Positions 1 to 6,162 of a stretch of 22,516 nt of DNA are shown in pieces. Below the pieces are notes generated by a model. The model was not told the DNA's origin, did no database searches, and was given only the letters and a program-made list of their open reading frames with translations. Source of the stretch: a virus. Location of the stretch: IMG/VR virus record IMGVR_UViG_3300042890_002027, positions 1 to 22,516 of that record, one strand, 5' to 3'. The translations under genes were made by a program, and so were the position numbers. How positions within the stretch are numbered: the first letter of the stretch is position 1; each line of letters opens with the position of its first letter.

Positions 1-426
1 GTTGGCCAGCCAGCTGGAATAAACCTTGCAGCGGCAAGGGATGCTGATAAGAGTTTTAAGGAACAAGTTACCAGGCCAGAGCAGGATAGGCTAGAGAAAA
101 GAATTAATGGAATCATTTCAGAGTTTACTAACATGTTTGTCTTTAAGCTGAATGAAATGACTCTTACAGACGAGGATGCAATCAGCCAGATCAATGAACG
201 TTATGTTCGAAATCAGATCATGACTCCTAATGAGGCTAGAGCTACAATCGGAATGCCTCCAATTGATGGAGGAGACGACATGTTTGTCATGAAGCCACAG
301 CAAGCCGCTGATGCCGCTGCTAATTCTGGAAAGACAAGAGCAAGAGATGCAGAGAGATCAGCGGGAGCAAGTGATGGCAAGGGCGAGGGAAGAAATCCTA
401 AGGGCGATGGAAGATCAACGCAATAG
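1..426 (+). CDS. Portal protein, C-terminal fragment (5' end outside window)
   Basis: The frame is open from base 1 to a TAG at 424-426 and encodes about 141 residues of a C-terminus; the gene starts upstream. The helical stretch with NERYVRNQIMTPNEAR then IGMPPIDGGD is typical of the distal part of phage portal proteins, where a polypeptide binding loop is followed by 'N-x-x-R...G-x-x-P-x-x-GGD'. Portals form the dodecameric DNA channel at one capsid vertex and dock terminase and the head-tail connector. The last 40 or so residues are low-complexity, rich in Gly, Ala, Arg, Lys and Asp, a common disordered portal tail. Position just before a prohead protease and capsid gene supports the call. 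An ATG at 133 is internal and has no reason to be a start. The identity rests on this short tail plus context, so it is good but not certain. Confidence 0.8.
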   Translation, partial: VGQPAGINLAAARDADKSFKEQVTRPEQDRLEKRINGIISEFTNMFVFKLNEMTLTDEDAISQINERYVRNQIMTPNEARATIGMPPIDGGDDMFVMKPQQAADAAANSGKTRARDAERSAGASDGKGEGRNPKGDGRSTQ

Positions 427-427
427 T

Positions 428-456
428 TTGCTTTTTGGCCCTTTAAAGTGTAATAT
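428..456 (+). promoter_or_regulatory. Putative promoter before protease gene
   Basis: TTGCTT (428-433), 17 bases, then TAATAT (451-456). The hexamers are imperfect, but the preceding T plus TTGCT and the exact spacing match the candidates at 6066 and 6854. The -10 ends only 8 bases before the ATG at 465, and there is no clear SD between them, so a transcript from here would be nearly leaderless. Inferred from sequence only. Confidence 0.4.
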
Positions 457-464
457 TTAACATC

Positions 465-1787
465 ATGGAGATAACAAAGTCTAATCTATCTACTCATGGG
501 CACCACCTTAATATTTCGGTGCCCTTTTCCAAGTTTGATGTAGAGAATAGAATTGTATCCGGTTTTGCCACAGCAGACAATATCGATAGAGGAAGTGACA
601 TTGTTTTGGCTGAGGCCTCCGCCCGCGCCTTTGAACGCTTTCGTGGAAATATACGCGAAATGCACGATAAGATCGCTGCTGGGCGGATGGTGTCTTTTTC
701 ACAGGAAGAAATATACGATCCAGAGACTGGAAAGTTTTATAACGGAATTTATGTTAGTTGCTATATATCCAAGGGCGCAGAGAGCACCTGGGAAAAAGTT
801 CTAGATGGAACTCTTAGCGCATTCTCTATCGGCGGGGAAATAAAAGAATCAGAACCGTTCATTGATCCCGAAACAAACAAGTCCGTAAGAATCATCAAAG
901 ACTATGACCTCGTAGAACTCAGCATTGTAGACTCACCCATGAACCAACTTTCAAATGTAATGTCTGTTATTAAATCCGATAATGGATTTGCCCTAAAGGG
1001 CATGGTAGCTGAAACAGCCACCTCTAATGTTTTCTGGTGTAGTTCTGATAATGTTGCAAAGGTATCCGATAGCGAGTCTATGGACTGTGTCTGTGGGAAC
1101 CAAATGCAAAGCATTGGATGGATTGAGTCATCAGATATTGACAAGGCGGATTCTGTTAGTGAAGTTCTTAATAAGTTCTTGAAATCAGAAAAGTCCTTGC
1201 AAAAAACAAACGAAGGAGGTATAGAAATGGCAGAAACAGAACTTATTGCTGAAGTTGATTCAGTAGAGGTTTCTAGCGCAACTGAGGTTCCTGTTGTGGA
1301 AGAAGATAGTAACGTTGAAAAGGCTGTCGTGATCTCTGAGGTTGATGATGACGCAGTTGAGGCGACCCCCGATGCAGATCAAGCAGAGGAAGCCACTGAA
1401 GAGACACCTGACACTGAAGAAGCAGCTGTTACCGAAAAGTCGGTATCGCTTGATGCTTCCGTAGTGGATGAACTCAAGTCTTTTATTCAATCGACGATCG
1501 CTGAGCTTGTCTCGAACAACTCAACAACTATCGCTAATTTTAATCATTCAATTGCTACGCTAGAGTCACGTGTTGACGATATCACTAAGCAATTCAGTGA
1601 TTCTGTATCAAATGTCACTTCAAAGGTTGACGAAGTTTCCGGTAAGATCGGTGAACTTTCTGACGCAGTTGAGAAGGTAGACAAGGATACAGCAATTAAG
1701 AAGTCCGACGACCTTGGCGGGTCTACGGCTGTTACAAAGAAAGATAACATCTGGGGCGGCAGTTTCCTCGACGCAGCATCCCTGTGA
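465..1787 (+). CDS. Prohead serine protease with C-terminal scaffold region (XkdF-like)
   Basis: 440 residues. The first 165 or so residues match the XkdF/U35-type prohead protease pattern: FSKFDVENRIVSGFAT, then D-x-x-x-DIV, a His at REMH67, the SAFS121IGG segment with the likely nucleophile Ser121, and ELSIVDSPMN (151-160), the family's 'E-x-S-x-V-x-x-P-x-N' end. Residues 190-220 hold a Cys cluster (C192, C208, C210, CVCG) like a degenerate zinc ribbon. From residue 255 the protein becomes very acidic and then coiled-coil (about 335-410), as in scaffolding domains. The protease cleaves scaffold and capsid N-termini during head maturation. An internal start at 1227 should also make the C-terminal part alone (separate entry). 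The start at 465 lacks an SD, but the protease fold begins by residue 20, so no later start fits well. It lies between portal and capsid genes. Confidence 0.85.
   Translation: MEITKSNLSTHGHHLNISVPFSKFDVENRIVSGFATADNIDRGSDIVLAEASARAFERFRGNIREMHDKIAAGRMVSFSQEEIYDPETGKFYNGIYVSCYISKGAESTWEKVLDGTLSAFSIGGEIKESEPFIDPETNKSVRIIKDYDLVELSIVDSPMNQLSNVMSVIKSDNGFALKGMVAETATSNVFWCSSDNVAKVSDSESMDCVCGNQMQSIGWIESSDIDKADSVSEVLNKFLKSEKSLQKTNEGGIEMAETELIAEVDSVEVSSATEVPVVEEDSNVEKAVVISEVDDDAVEATPDADQAEEATEETPDTEEAAVTEKSVSLDASVVDELKSFIQSTIAELVSNNSTTIANFNHSIATLESRVDDITKQFSDSVSNVTSKVDEVSGKIGELSDAVEKVDKDTAIKKSDDLGGSTAVTKKDNIWGGSFLDAASL
498..528 (+). terminator. Terminator-like hairpin inside the protease 5' end
   Basis: GGGCACC (498-504) and GGTGCCC (518-524) form a perfect 7-bp stem with a 13-base loop, followed by TTTT. 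It sits over codons 12-20 of the protease gene. It has the form of an intrinsic terminator or attenuator but overlaps coding sequence, so it may instead be a weak attenuator or chance. Confidence 0.35.
1227..1787 (+). CDS. Nested scaffold protein from internal in-frame start
   Basis: A consensus SD (AAGGAGGT, 1213-1220) lies 6 bases before ATG 1227, which is exactly in frame with the protease start (254 codons later). This is a far better initiation site than the one at 465. The product is 186 residues. Residues 1-75 are strongly acidic (runs of Glu, Asp, Ala, Val, Thr). About residues 80-155 have coiled-coil character (DELKSFIQSTIAEL, LESRVDDITKQFSDSV, VDEVSGKIGELSDAVEKV). The end is short and polar. 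This is the style of phage scaffolding proteins, which fill the procapsid and are then removed by the protease. A scaffold nested in the 3' part of its protease gene is known from lambda C/Nu3, so the arrangement has precedent. That it is made separately here is inferred from the SD and frame. Confidence 0.75.
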   Translation: MAETELIAEVDSVEVSSATEVPVVEEDSNVEKAVVISEVDDDAVEATPDADQAEEATEETPDTEEAAVTEKSVSLDASVVDELKSFIQSTIAELVSNNSTTIANFNHSIATLESRVDDITKQFSDSVSNVTSKVDEVSGKIGELSDAVEKVDKDTAIKKSDDLGGSTAVTKKDNIWGGSFLDAASL

Positions 1788-1807
1788 TACTAAAAAACAA
1801 AAACGAA

Positions 1808-1827
1808 AAGGTGGTGAAAAATAAATG
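1808..1827 (+). promoter_or_regulatory. Extended SD of capsid gene, shared with major tail gene
   Basis: AAGGTGGTGAAAA precedes the ATG at 1825. It equals the anti-SD complement AAGGAGGTGA except for one T. The same string stands before the major tail gene at 6141 but before no other gene in the window. Confidence 0.7.
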
Positions 1828-2850
1828 AGTAATGAACTTCTAGAGAAAGTAATCGCTACTACTGAGGTTGGTGCAGGTGGTGGTGGTTTGCTCAACCCTG
1901 AGCAGGCTAACCGCTTCATTGACTACATGTGGGATTCTACTGTTCTCGCTAAGGAAGGTCGCATTGTGAGAATGAAGTCTGACACAATTGATATTGACAA
2001 GGTCAATGTCGGTCAGAGAATCGCTCGCTTGGCGACTGAAGGTGTTGATGATGGTGTCAACGCCAGTGCTACGTTCACAAAGATCTCGCTGACGACCCAA
2101 AAGATTCGTCTTGACTGGGAACTCACGACCGAAAGCCTCGAAGATAACATCGAAGGTAACGGCCTGGAGGACCACATTGCGAGAATGATGGCTACCGCTC
2201 TTGGTAATGACCTTGAGGACCTGGCTATCAATGGTGACACAGGTTCGTCGGACCCGCTGCTTAAGGCTTTTAATGGTTTTAGCAAGCTTGTCACGGCATC
2301 TGGATCTGGTGCAGCTGTCGTTGACGCTGCTGGTGCAACCCTTAGTGGAACTGGTTCATCTGATGGTAAGGCAATCTTCAACAAGGCTATTAAGAATATG
2401 CCTCGTAAGTACTTGCAACGCCGCAATCAGTTGAACTTCTACGCGGGCTCAAACTTGACGCAGGACTACCTGTATGGTTTGACCAACGTGTGGGTCAACA
2501 ACGGTAACCCTCAAGATATCGCTTCTAGCGTTATCCGAGGTGACGTGGTTGCTCGCAGTGGTGACGCTGGTACGGTTACCCCGTACGCATTCGGCATCCC
2601 CGTGAAGGAAGTCCCTCTGTTCAGTGAGACTGAGACAGGTACGTATTCTGGCGCTTCTGGCAGCCACGGCTACGTTGACCTTACCTTCCCACAGAACCGA
2701 ATCTGGGGCATCAAGCGCGAAATCACGGTTCACCGTGAGTTCAAGCCCAAGAAGGACGCGATCGAGTACACCGTATTCGTTCGTGCAGGCGTTCAGGTTG
2801 AGAACAGCGAAGCTTATGTTCGCGTAAACAACGTGAAGCTTAGTTCGTAA
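1825..2850 (+). CDS. Major capsid protein (HK97 fold)
   Basis: 341 residues, the usual size for an HK97-fold major capsid protein. The N-terminal part LLNPEQANRFIDYMWDSTVLAKEGRIVRM with following IDIDKVNVGQRIARLATEG is the N-arm and E-loop pattern of the phage capsid family. The middle part (LSLTT..KIRLDWELTTESLEDNIEG then DHIARMMATALGNDLEDLAINGD) fits the spine helix. A P-domain and A-domain follow, ending in a strand pair (TVFVRAGVQVENSEAYVRVNNV). It forms the icosahedral shell and directly follows protease and scaffold. There is no long N-terminal delta domain, consistent with a separate scaffold. Fourteen of its 17 Arg codons are CGN, against mostly AGA/AGG in neighbours, as expected for a highly expressed gene. 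The start is fixed by the extended SD at 1808. Confidence 0.92.
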   Translation: MSNELLEKVIATTEVGAGGGGLLNPEQANRFIDYMWDSTVLAKEGRIVRMKSDTIDIDKVNVGQRIARLATEGVDDGVNASATFTKISLTTQKIRLDWELTTESLEDNIEGNGLEDHIARMMATALGNDLEDLAINGDTGSSDPLLKAFNGFSKLVTASGSGAAVVDAAGATLSGTGSSDGKAIFNKAIKNMPRKYLQRRNQLNFYAGSNLTQDYLYGLTNVWVNNGNPQDIASSVIRGDVVARSGDAGTVTPYAFGIPVKEVPLFSETETGTYSGASGSHGYVDLTFPQNRIWGIKREITVHREFKPKKDAIEYTVFVRAGVQVENSEAYVRVNNVKLSS

Positions 2851-2865
2851 TACAACTAAATAGTT

Positions 2866-2902
2866 GTTGGGCCGGGATTAATTTCCCGGCCCAACTTCGT
2901 TT
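2866..2902 (+). terminator. Intrinsic terminator after capsid gene
   Basis: GTTGGGCCGGGA (2866-2877) and TCCCGGCCCAAC (2884-2895) form a perfect 12-bp stem with a 6-base loop, followed by TTCGTTT. The trailing T tract is interrupted, so some read-through is likely. A second small inverted repeat, CAACTA (2853-2858) with TAGTTG (2861-2866), abuts it and could compete for base 2866. Confidence 0.8.
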
Positions 2903-2925
2903 AGTGTATAGTTTTATGGTATACT
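2896..2925 (+). promoter_or_regulatory. Putative extended -10 promoter after the capsid terminator
   Basis: TGG-TATACT (2917-2925) is an extended -10 element. The -35 is weak (TTCGTT, 2896-2901, 18-base spacer). The same TGGTATACTTAT string recurs at 6874 after the second terminator. The expected start near 2932 would give a leader of about 16 bases including AAGGAGG (2937-2943) before the ATG at 2948. Confidence 0.6.
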
Positions 2926-2947
2926 TATTTTGATACAAGGAGGATAA

Positions 2948-3361
2948 ATGTCTTTTACTGCACTTAAGGTTGCTGAATTAAAAAATATCGCTGATGAATT
3001 TGGCGTTGAAATTGATGGTGTTACAACCAAGACCGCTATTATTAATGAACTTCAGGATAATGGAGTTACATTCGAACTTTATAGCAAGACCCAGTCCCTA
3101 GTTGAAAATACTGCTTCTGCCGAAGAACTTTTTTCTGTTCATGGAGCCAGAACTGATAATGCCAGGAAGACAGAAAGATCAGAAGACACGCTTCTTGTCA
3201 AGATGGAAAGATCAAACTTGGTCTATGAACTTTATGGTGTTAGATTTACCAAGGATCACCCATACGCTCTCGTGGATATGGATACAGCTCAACAAATTTT
3301 TGAAGTTGGGGAGGGTTTTAGGCCTGCTACTCCTAAAGAGTTGCAAGACTACTACGGATAA
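2948..3361 (+). CDS. Small capsid-module protein with HeH/SAP-like domain
   Basis: 137 residues. Residues 5-42 (LKVAELKNIADEFGVEIDG, then TTKTAIINELQDNG) read as a HeH/SAP-like helix-extended-loop-helix motif, often found in phage capsid-module proteins and sometimes in nucleic-acid binding. After a polar linker the C-terminal half (VKMERSNLVYELYGVRFTKDHP, then VGEGFRPATPKELQDYY) is a compact alpha/beta segment I have seen only in phage proteins next to capsid genes; its function is not known to me. Possible roles are capsid decoration, vertex plug or head-tail adaptor. It begins a transcription unit, with a strong SD (AAGGAGG) 4 bases before the ATG, and nearly abuts the connector gene (2-base gap). 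Confidence 0.6.
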   Translation: MSFTALKVAELKNIADEFGVEIDGVTTKTAIINELQDNGVTFELYSKTQSLVENTASAEELFSVHGARTDNARKTERSEDTLLVKMERSNLVYELYGVRFTKDHPYALVDMDTAQQIFEVGEGFRPATPKELQDYYG

Positions 3362-3363
3362 AA

Positions 3364-4329
3364 ATGATTGAAATTCTTAAGAACACCTCACCACAGGTTG
3401 CTCTTAATATATATTCTGGAACATTAGATGATGATCCAGCCGTCGAAATTTCCTTTGGAAATAATGTTGTGTACTTATCAGGAAATAAAACAACCCCCAC
3501 TCCTTTGGGCACATCAGAACAGTGGACCGTATCACTACCACTGGAGTCTACAGATGTCCAGCAAGCGGTTGAAGTTCATTGGTTTTTTCATATAAATGGA
3601 AACGAGTTTGAGCAAAAATTTTATTACGACATAGCAACTCCATTAATTATGCCGATTGATGCAGCAAATGAATTGGGTTTTAGCCTTTCTCCCACCTCTT
3701 CAAAGTATAGGTCAGAAAAAGAGTTGTTATCTGCAGAAAGATTAGCTAGGTACACAATTGAGCAGCAGACAAACACAAACTTTGGAAGCGAAACAAAGAC
3801 TGTTACCGTTTTCGGTCAGGCAACCGACATACTGGTACTCAATGAAAATATCATATCTATACAACAAATCAAAGAGAATGGCGTTGTTGTTTATAGCCCA
3901 GCAGATGATATCAATGAGTTTCCCTACACTTTTGAGCCCACGGAATCTGGAAGATCAATACGAGTAGCAAATTATGGTGATATTCGTGAGTATGAAGCAG
4001 AGCCCTTGGTGAACATAGCAGGAGCCAATACCGACACAGGTTATAGTTCAACTGGGTTAAGGTCTAGCGCTTTTAGAGCTGGAAGCCGATATGAGGTAAC
4101 TGGTATCTACGGATTTGCTCGCGTTCCGTCTGACATACAACAAGCCGCCGTCCTTCTTATAAATGACTTCCTTTGCCAAGATTCTACATGGAGAACCAAG
4201 TATGTTCAACAAGCCTCTATGTCTGATTTCAAGTTTACATTCCTTGGGGAAGCCTTCTCTGGAACAGGTAACGCCATAGTAGATGGAATTCTTTCCCGCT
4301 ATCAAACTCTGGATATGGTTGTAATCTAA
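3364..4329 (+). CDS. Head-tail connector (adaptor) protein
   Basis: 321 residues. Residues 1-100 look like a beta-sandwich domain (EISFGNNVVYLSG, EVHWFFHINGNEFEQKFYYD). Residues 110-320 resemble the phage adaptor family (HK97 gp6 / SPP1 gp15 type): a helical stretch (SEKELLSAERLARYTIEQQT), strands with TVFGQATDILVLNENIISI, and a closing YEVTGIYGFARVPSDIQQAAVLLINDFL followed by a GTGN...D-x-ILSRY tail. In that family the 'Y-G...P-x-x-I...A-x-x-L' helix packs under the portal. The added N-terminal domain is larger than in the classic 100-residue adaptors. Gene order (after capsid, before neck proteins) supports the role. There is no clear SD; it starts 2 bases after the preceding stop and is probably translationally coupled. 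Confidence 0.65.
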   Translation: MIEILKNTSPQVALNIYSGTLDDDPAVEISFGNNVVYLSGNKTTPTPLGTSEQWTVSLPLESTDVQQAVEVHWFFHINGNEFEQKFYYDIATPLIMPIDAANELGFSLSPTSSKYRSEKELLSAERLARYTIEQQTNTNFGSETKTVTVFGQATDILVLNENIISIQQIKENGVVVYSPADDINEFPYTFEPTESGRSIRVANYGDIREYEAEPLVNIAGANTDTGYSSTGLRSSAFRAGSRYEVTGIYGFARVPSDIQQAAVLLINDFLCQDSTWRTKYVQQASMSDFKFTFLGEAFSGTGNAIVDGILSRYQTLDMVVI

Positions 4330-4751
4330 TGTACGGATGCTTAACATCCGCAAAGTATCATTCCTATGCAGACGTAATGGAAGTTGTTGCAACTCAGAAC
4401 CCTGCAACGAAGGAGATCAGTAGAACTTGGACAGTAACGGATACTTTTATGTGCGACGCACAGTCTATTAAAAGCGAGGGAGCTTCTGACACGGCAAATA
4501 ATAAAAAGTTTAACAAGGAGTATTCAGAAGAGCAGAGGATAAAGGTTCTTTCTAAGAAAAAGCTAAATAAAAGGCAAAGAATTACAAACTTAGCTGATAA
4601 AGATGGAAACGCTATTTGGACCGTTCCAGGAATATCAGGAGAGCCATCCATCTTTGAAATTGCTAGCGTGAGCCCATTGTTTGATATGTTTGGAAATGTA
4701 ATAGAGTACGAGATTATGGCTAAGGAAGTCTTTACTCAAAATGGAGAATAA
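4329..4751 (+). CDS. Head closure / stopper-like protein
   Basis: 140 residues. The end of the protein (QRITNLADKDGNAIW then EPSIFEIASVSPLFDMFGNVIEYEIMAKEV) has the beta-rich pattern of head-closure (stopper, SPP1 gp16-like) proteins: '+-V/I-T-N-I...G...W', then a 'F-x-V-x-x-x-P-x-x-D-x-x-G-N' strand-turn-strand. These proteins sit under the adaptor and keep DNA in the head until tail joining. The ATG overlaps the previous stop (TAATG at 4327-4331). The next gene starts inside its last codons (11-base overlap). The family assignment is by pattern and position and is moderate. Confidence 0.55.
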   Translation: MYGCLTSAKYHSYADVMEVVATQNPATKEISRTWTVTDTFMCDAQSIKSEGASDTANNKKFNKEYSEEQRIKVLSKKKLNKRQRITNLADKDGNAIWTVPGISGEPSIFEIASVSPLFDMFGNVIEYEIMAKEVFTQNGE

Positions 4752-5553
4752 GCCAAGCATAAGAGTTATGAAAAATCCTAAACCGGGGAATCGTAAGCTT
4801 AACATTTCTACTAATGCTCCAGCTGTAATTTCATCTGTATTAAACTATGAGCTAATGGTAGCCTGGCATTCAATGGCTGGTCCCGTAACTAGAAATAGAT
4901 TTTTTGATGAAGCTTTTGATGAACTAGAATATAATTTTGGGCAATATCTAGATACTAAGGCTGGATCTAATCCTAAAGCTTTACAGCACGTATACGAATG
5001 GGGCCAGAATGGCTCTACAAGGCTATGGAAATTAAATAAAACTAATGTTGGGGATAATGGGTTTAAAGTTAAATTTAATTTCCTACAGTCCCGCAGGGTG
5101 TCCCCAATAGACCCAATACTACTTGAGCCAGGTCCTAGTGGAAAATCTGTAAAAAGATCTGCTGTTTTTAAGAATAAAGCGGCTGTAATGGAGTATGGAG
5201 ATAGGGTAACCATATCCCCAAAAAAGTCAAAGTATTTGGCGATACCGGTTAAAAATATATCTGGAAACTCAAAAGATAAAGGCATTGTCTTTAGTAATAA
5301 AAGTGTAAGCATAAGTAATGTTGGTGGAAAAGACGCAAAGCTCTCCTTTACAAAATCATTCAGCTCCTGGATGTCTACTAAGGGATCTTCAGTGGTAAAA
5401 AATGGTAAAGCTGCCAAGAAGCTTGAGAGAGTAGCAAGGGTGTCTGCGCAGAATGTTCCTTCTAGAATTAGGTCAATTTCAATGAAGGGAAAGATTTCTG
5501 CTTCGGAAATTGATGCATTAGCCCAAGGCGCGGTAGAGGGTAATTGGCGATGA
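4741..5553 (+). CDS. Neck / tail-completion protein (HK97 gp10-like position)
   Basis: 270 residues, basic (many Lys and Arg), with no membrane segment. Residues 35-75 are helical and aromatic (NYELMVAWHSMAGPVTRNRFFDEAFDELEYNF). Residues 85-150 contain LQHVYEWGQNG and SRRVSPIDPILLEPGP. The C-terminal part is rich in Ser, Lys and Gly, with a helix (KKLERVARVSAQNVPSRIRSI). The place between stopper and tail terminator is where tail-completion proteins of the HK97 gp10 type are encoded, and the length is above their usual 120-200 residues. I recognise the position more than the fold. It overlaps its upstream neighbour by 11 bases and its downstream neighbour by ATGA, so it belongs to the same translationally coupled run. 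Arg codons are mostly AGA/AGG (11 of 14). Confidence 0.5.
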   Translation: MENKPSIRVMKNPKPGNRKLNISTNAPAVISSVLNYELMVAWHSMAGPVTRNRFFDEAFDELEYNFGQYLDTKAGSNPKALQHVYEWGQNGSTRLWKLNKTNVGDNGFKVKFNFLQSRRVSPIDPILLEPGPSGKSVKRSAVFKNKAAVMEYGDRVTISPKKSKYLAIPVKNISGNSKDKGIVFSNKSVSISNVGGKDAKLSFTKSFSSWMSTKGSSVVKNGKAAKKLERVARVSAQNVPSRIRSISMKGKISASEIDALAQGAVEGNWR

Positions 5554-6062
5554 GTATATACAAGAAGTCACCAGCATATGATGTAATTAATTACCTTTGG
5601 GCGAAACTACAGGAATCCGAAGTTCTAGATGCTACTGACTACTACCTTGATGATTTTGAAGATAATATAGTTCCTATTATTCCCGTGCAGGATCAACCAG
5701 AATTATCCAATTACCTGAAGAATAAGCCTTATATCATATATGATTTTATTGGATATCCTCAAACAGATGATGATTTTTTTATTAATGAAGAAGCTATAAT
5801 GTTTACTATTTTCTGTCCTAATTTTTCTAAGATTATGGAAATTGTTCGTGTGTTTAACGAATGCTTTAGGGGAAAAGACCAAGCAGCTAAAAAGCTTCAA
5901 GCAGCTCCAACTACTACGGGAACATTTTTCTTTTATTCAACAAGGATAGATGGAATAGACATATCTGGCCAGACATCGAAGGAGTCCGGCAGAATTACTG
6001 GAGAGATCTGTGTGTGCTACAGATTTGGTGAGCTTATGACTGGATCAGGATTCTACGCATAA
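5550..6062 (+). CDS. Tail terminator protein
   Basis: 170 residues from ATG 5550, which overlaps the upstream stop as ATGA and has AGAGGG about 9 bases upstream. A TTG at 5544 is possible but too close to that SD. The protein starts with a helix (AYDVINYLWAKLQESEVL), then strands with YIIYDFIGYPQTDDDFFINEEAIMFTIFCPN and a helix IMEIVRVFNECFRG, ending with a strand GRITGEICVCYRFGEL. This alpha-beta order is the usual one for tail terminators (lambda gpU / HK97 gp10-11 family), which form the ring capping the tail tube at the head side. The place immediately before the major tail gene agrees. Primary sequence is divergent, so the assignment leans on layout and predicted strand order. Confidence 0.6.
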   Translation: MSIYKKSPAYDVINYLWAKLQESEVLDATDYYLDDFEDNIVPIIPVQDQPELSNYLKNKPYIIYDFIGYPQTDDDFFINEEAIMFTIFCPNFSKIMEIVRVFNECFRGKDQAAKKLQAAPTTTGTFFFYSTRIDGIDISGQTSKESGRITGEICVCYRFGELMTGSGFYA

Positions 6063-6065
6063 AAT

Positions 6066-6094
6066 TTGCTTTTAGTCTTCTATTTCCGTATAAT
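6066..6094 (+). promoter_or_regulatory. Putative promoter of major tail gene
   Basis: TTGCTT (6066-6071), 17 bases, then a perfect TATAAT (6089-6094) in the 97-base gap before the major tail gene. A start near 6101 would leave a leader of about 60 bases, AT-rich and ending in the extended SD at 6141. This is the best sigma-70-type promoter in the window. Confidence 0.65.
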
Positions 6095-6140
6095 TCATCA
6101 AGAGGAAACAAGCCTAGCCAGCTAAAAAATTTAAAACATT

Positions 6141-6162
6141 AAGGTGGTGAAAAAATTATATG
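6141..6162 (+). promoter_or_regulatory. Extended SD of major tail gene
   Basis: AAGGTGGTGAAAAA ends 5 bases before ATG 6160. It matches the capsid gene's site at 1808 base for base over 13 positions. Confidence 0.7.

Noticed and set aside
2853-2866. Operator-like palindrome CAACTA-AA-TAGTTG
   Set aside because: It is a single copy, has a 2-base loop and overlaps the terminator stem; not enough to call a binding site.
4845-5417. 190-codon open frame on the - strand
   Set aside because: It lies wholly opposite a well-placed neck gene, has no SD or promoter of its own, and its sequence looks like an antisense reading of Lys/Ser-rich codons.
5544-5549. TTG start for the tail terminator gene
   Set aside because: ATG 5550 gives an ATGA overlap and better SD spacing.
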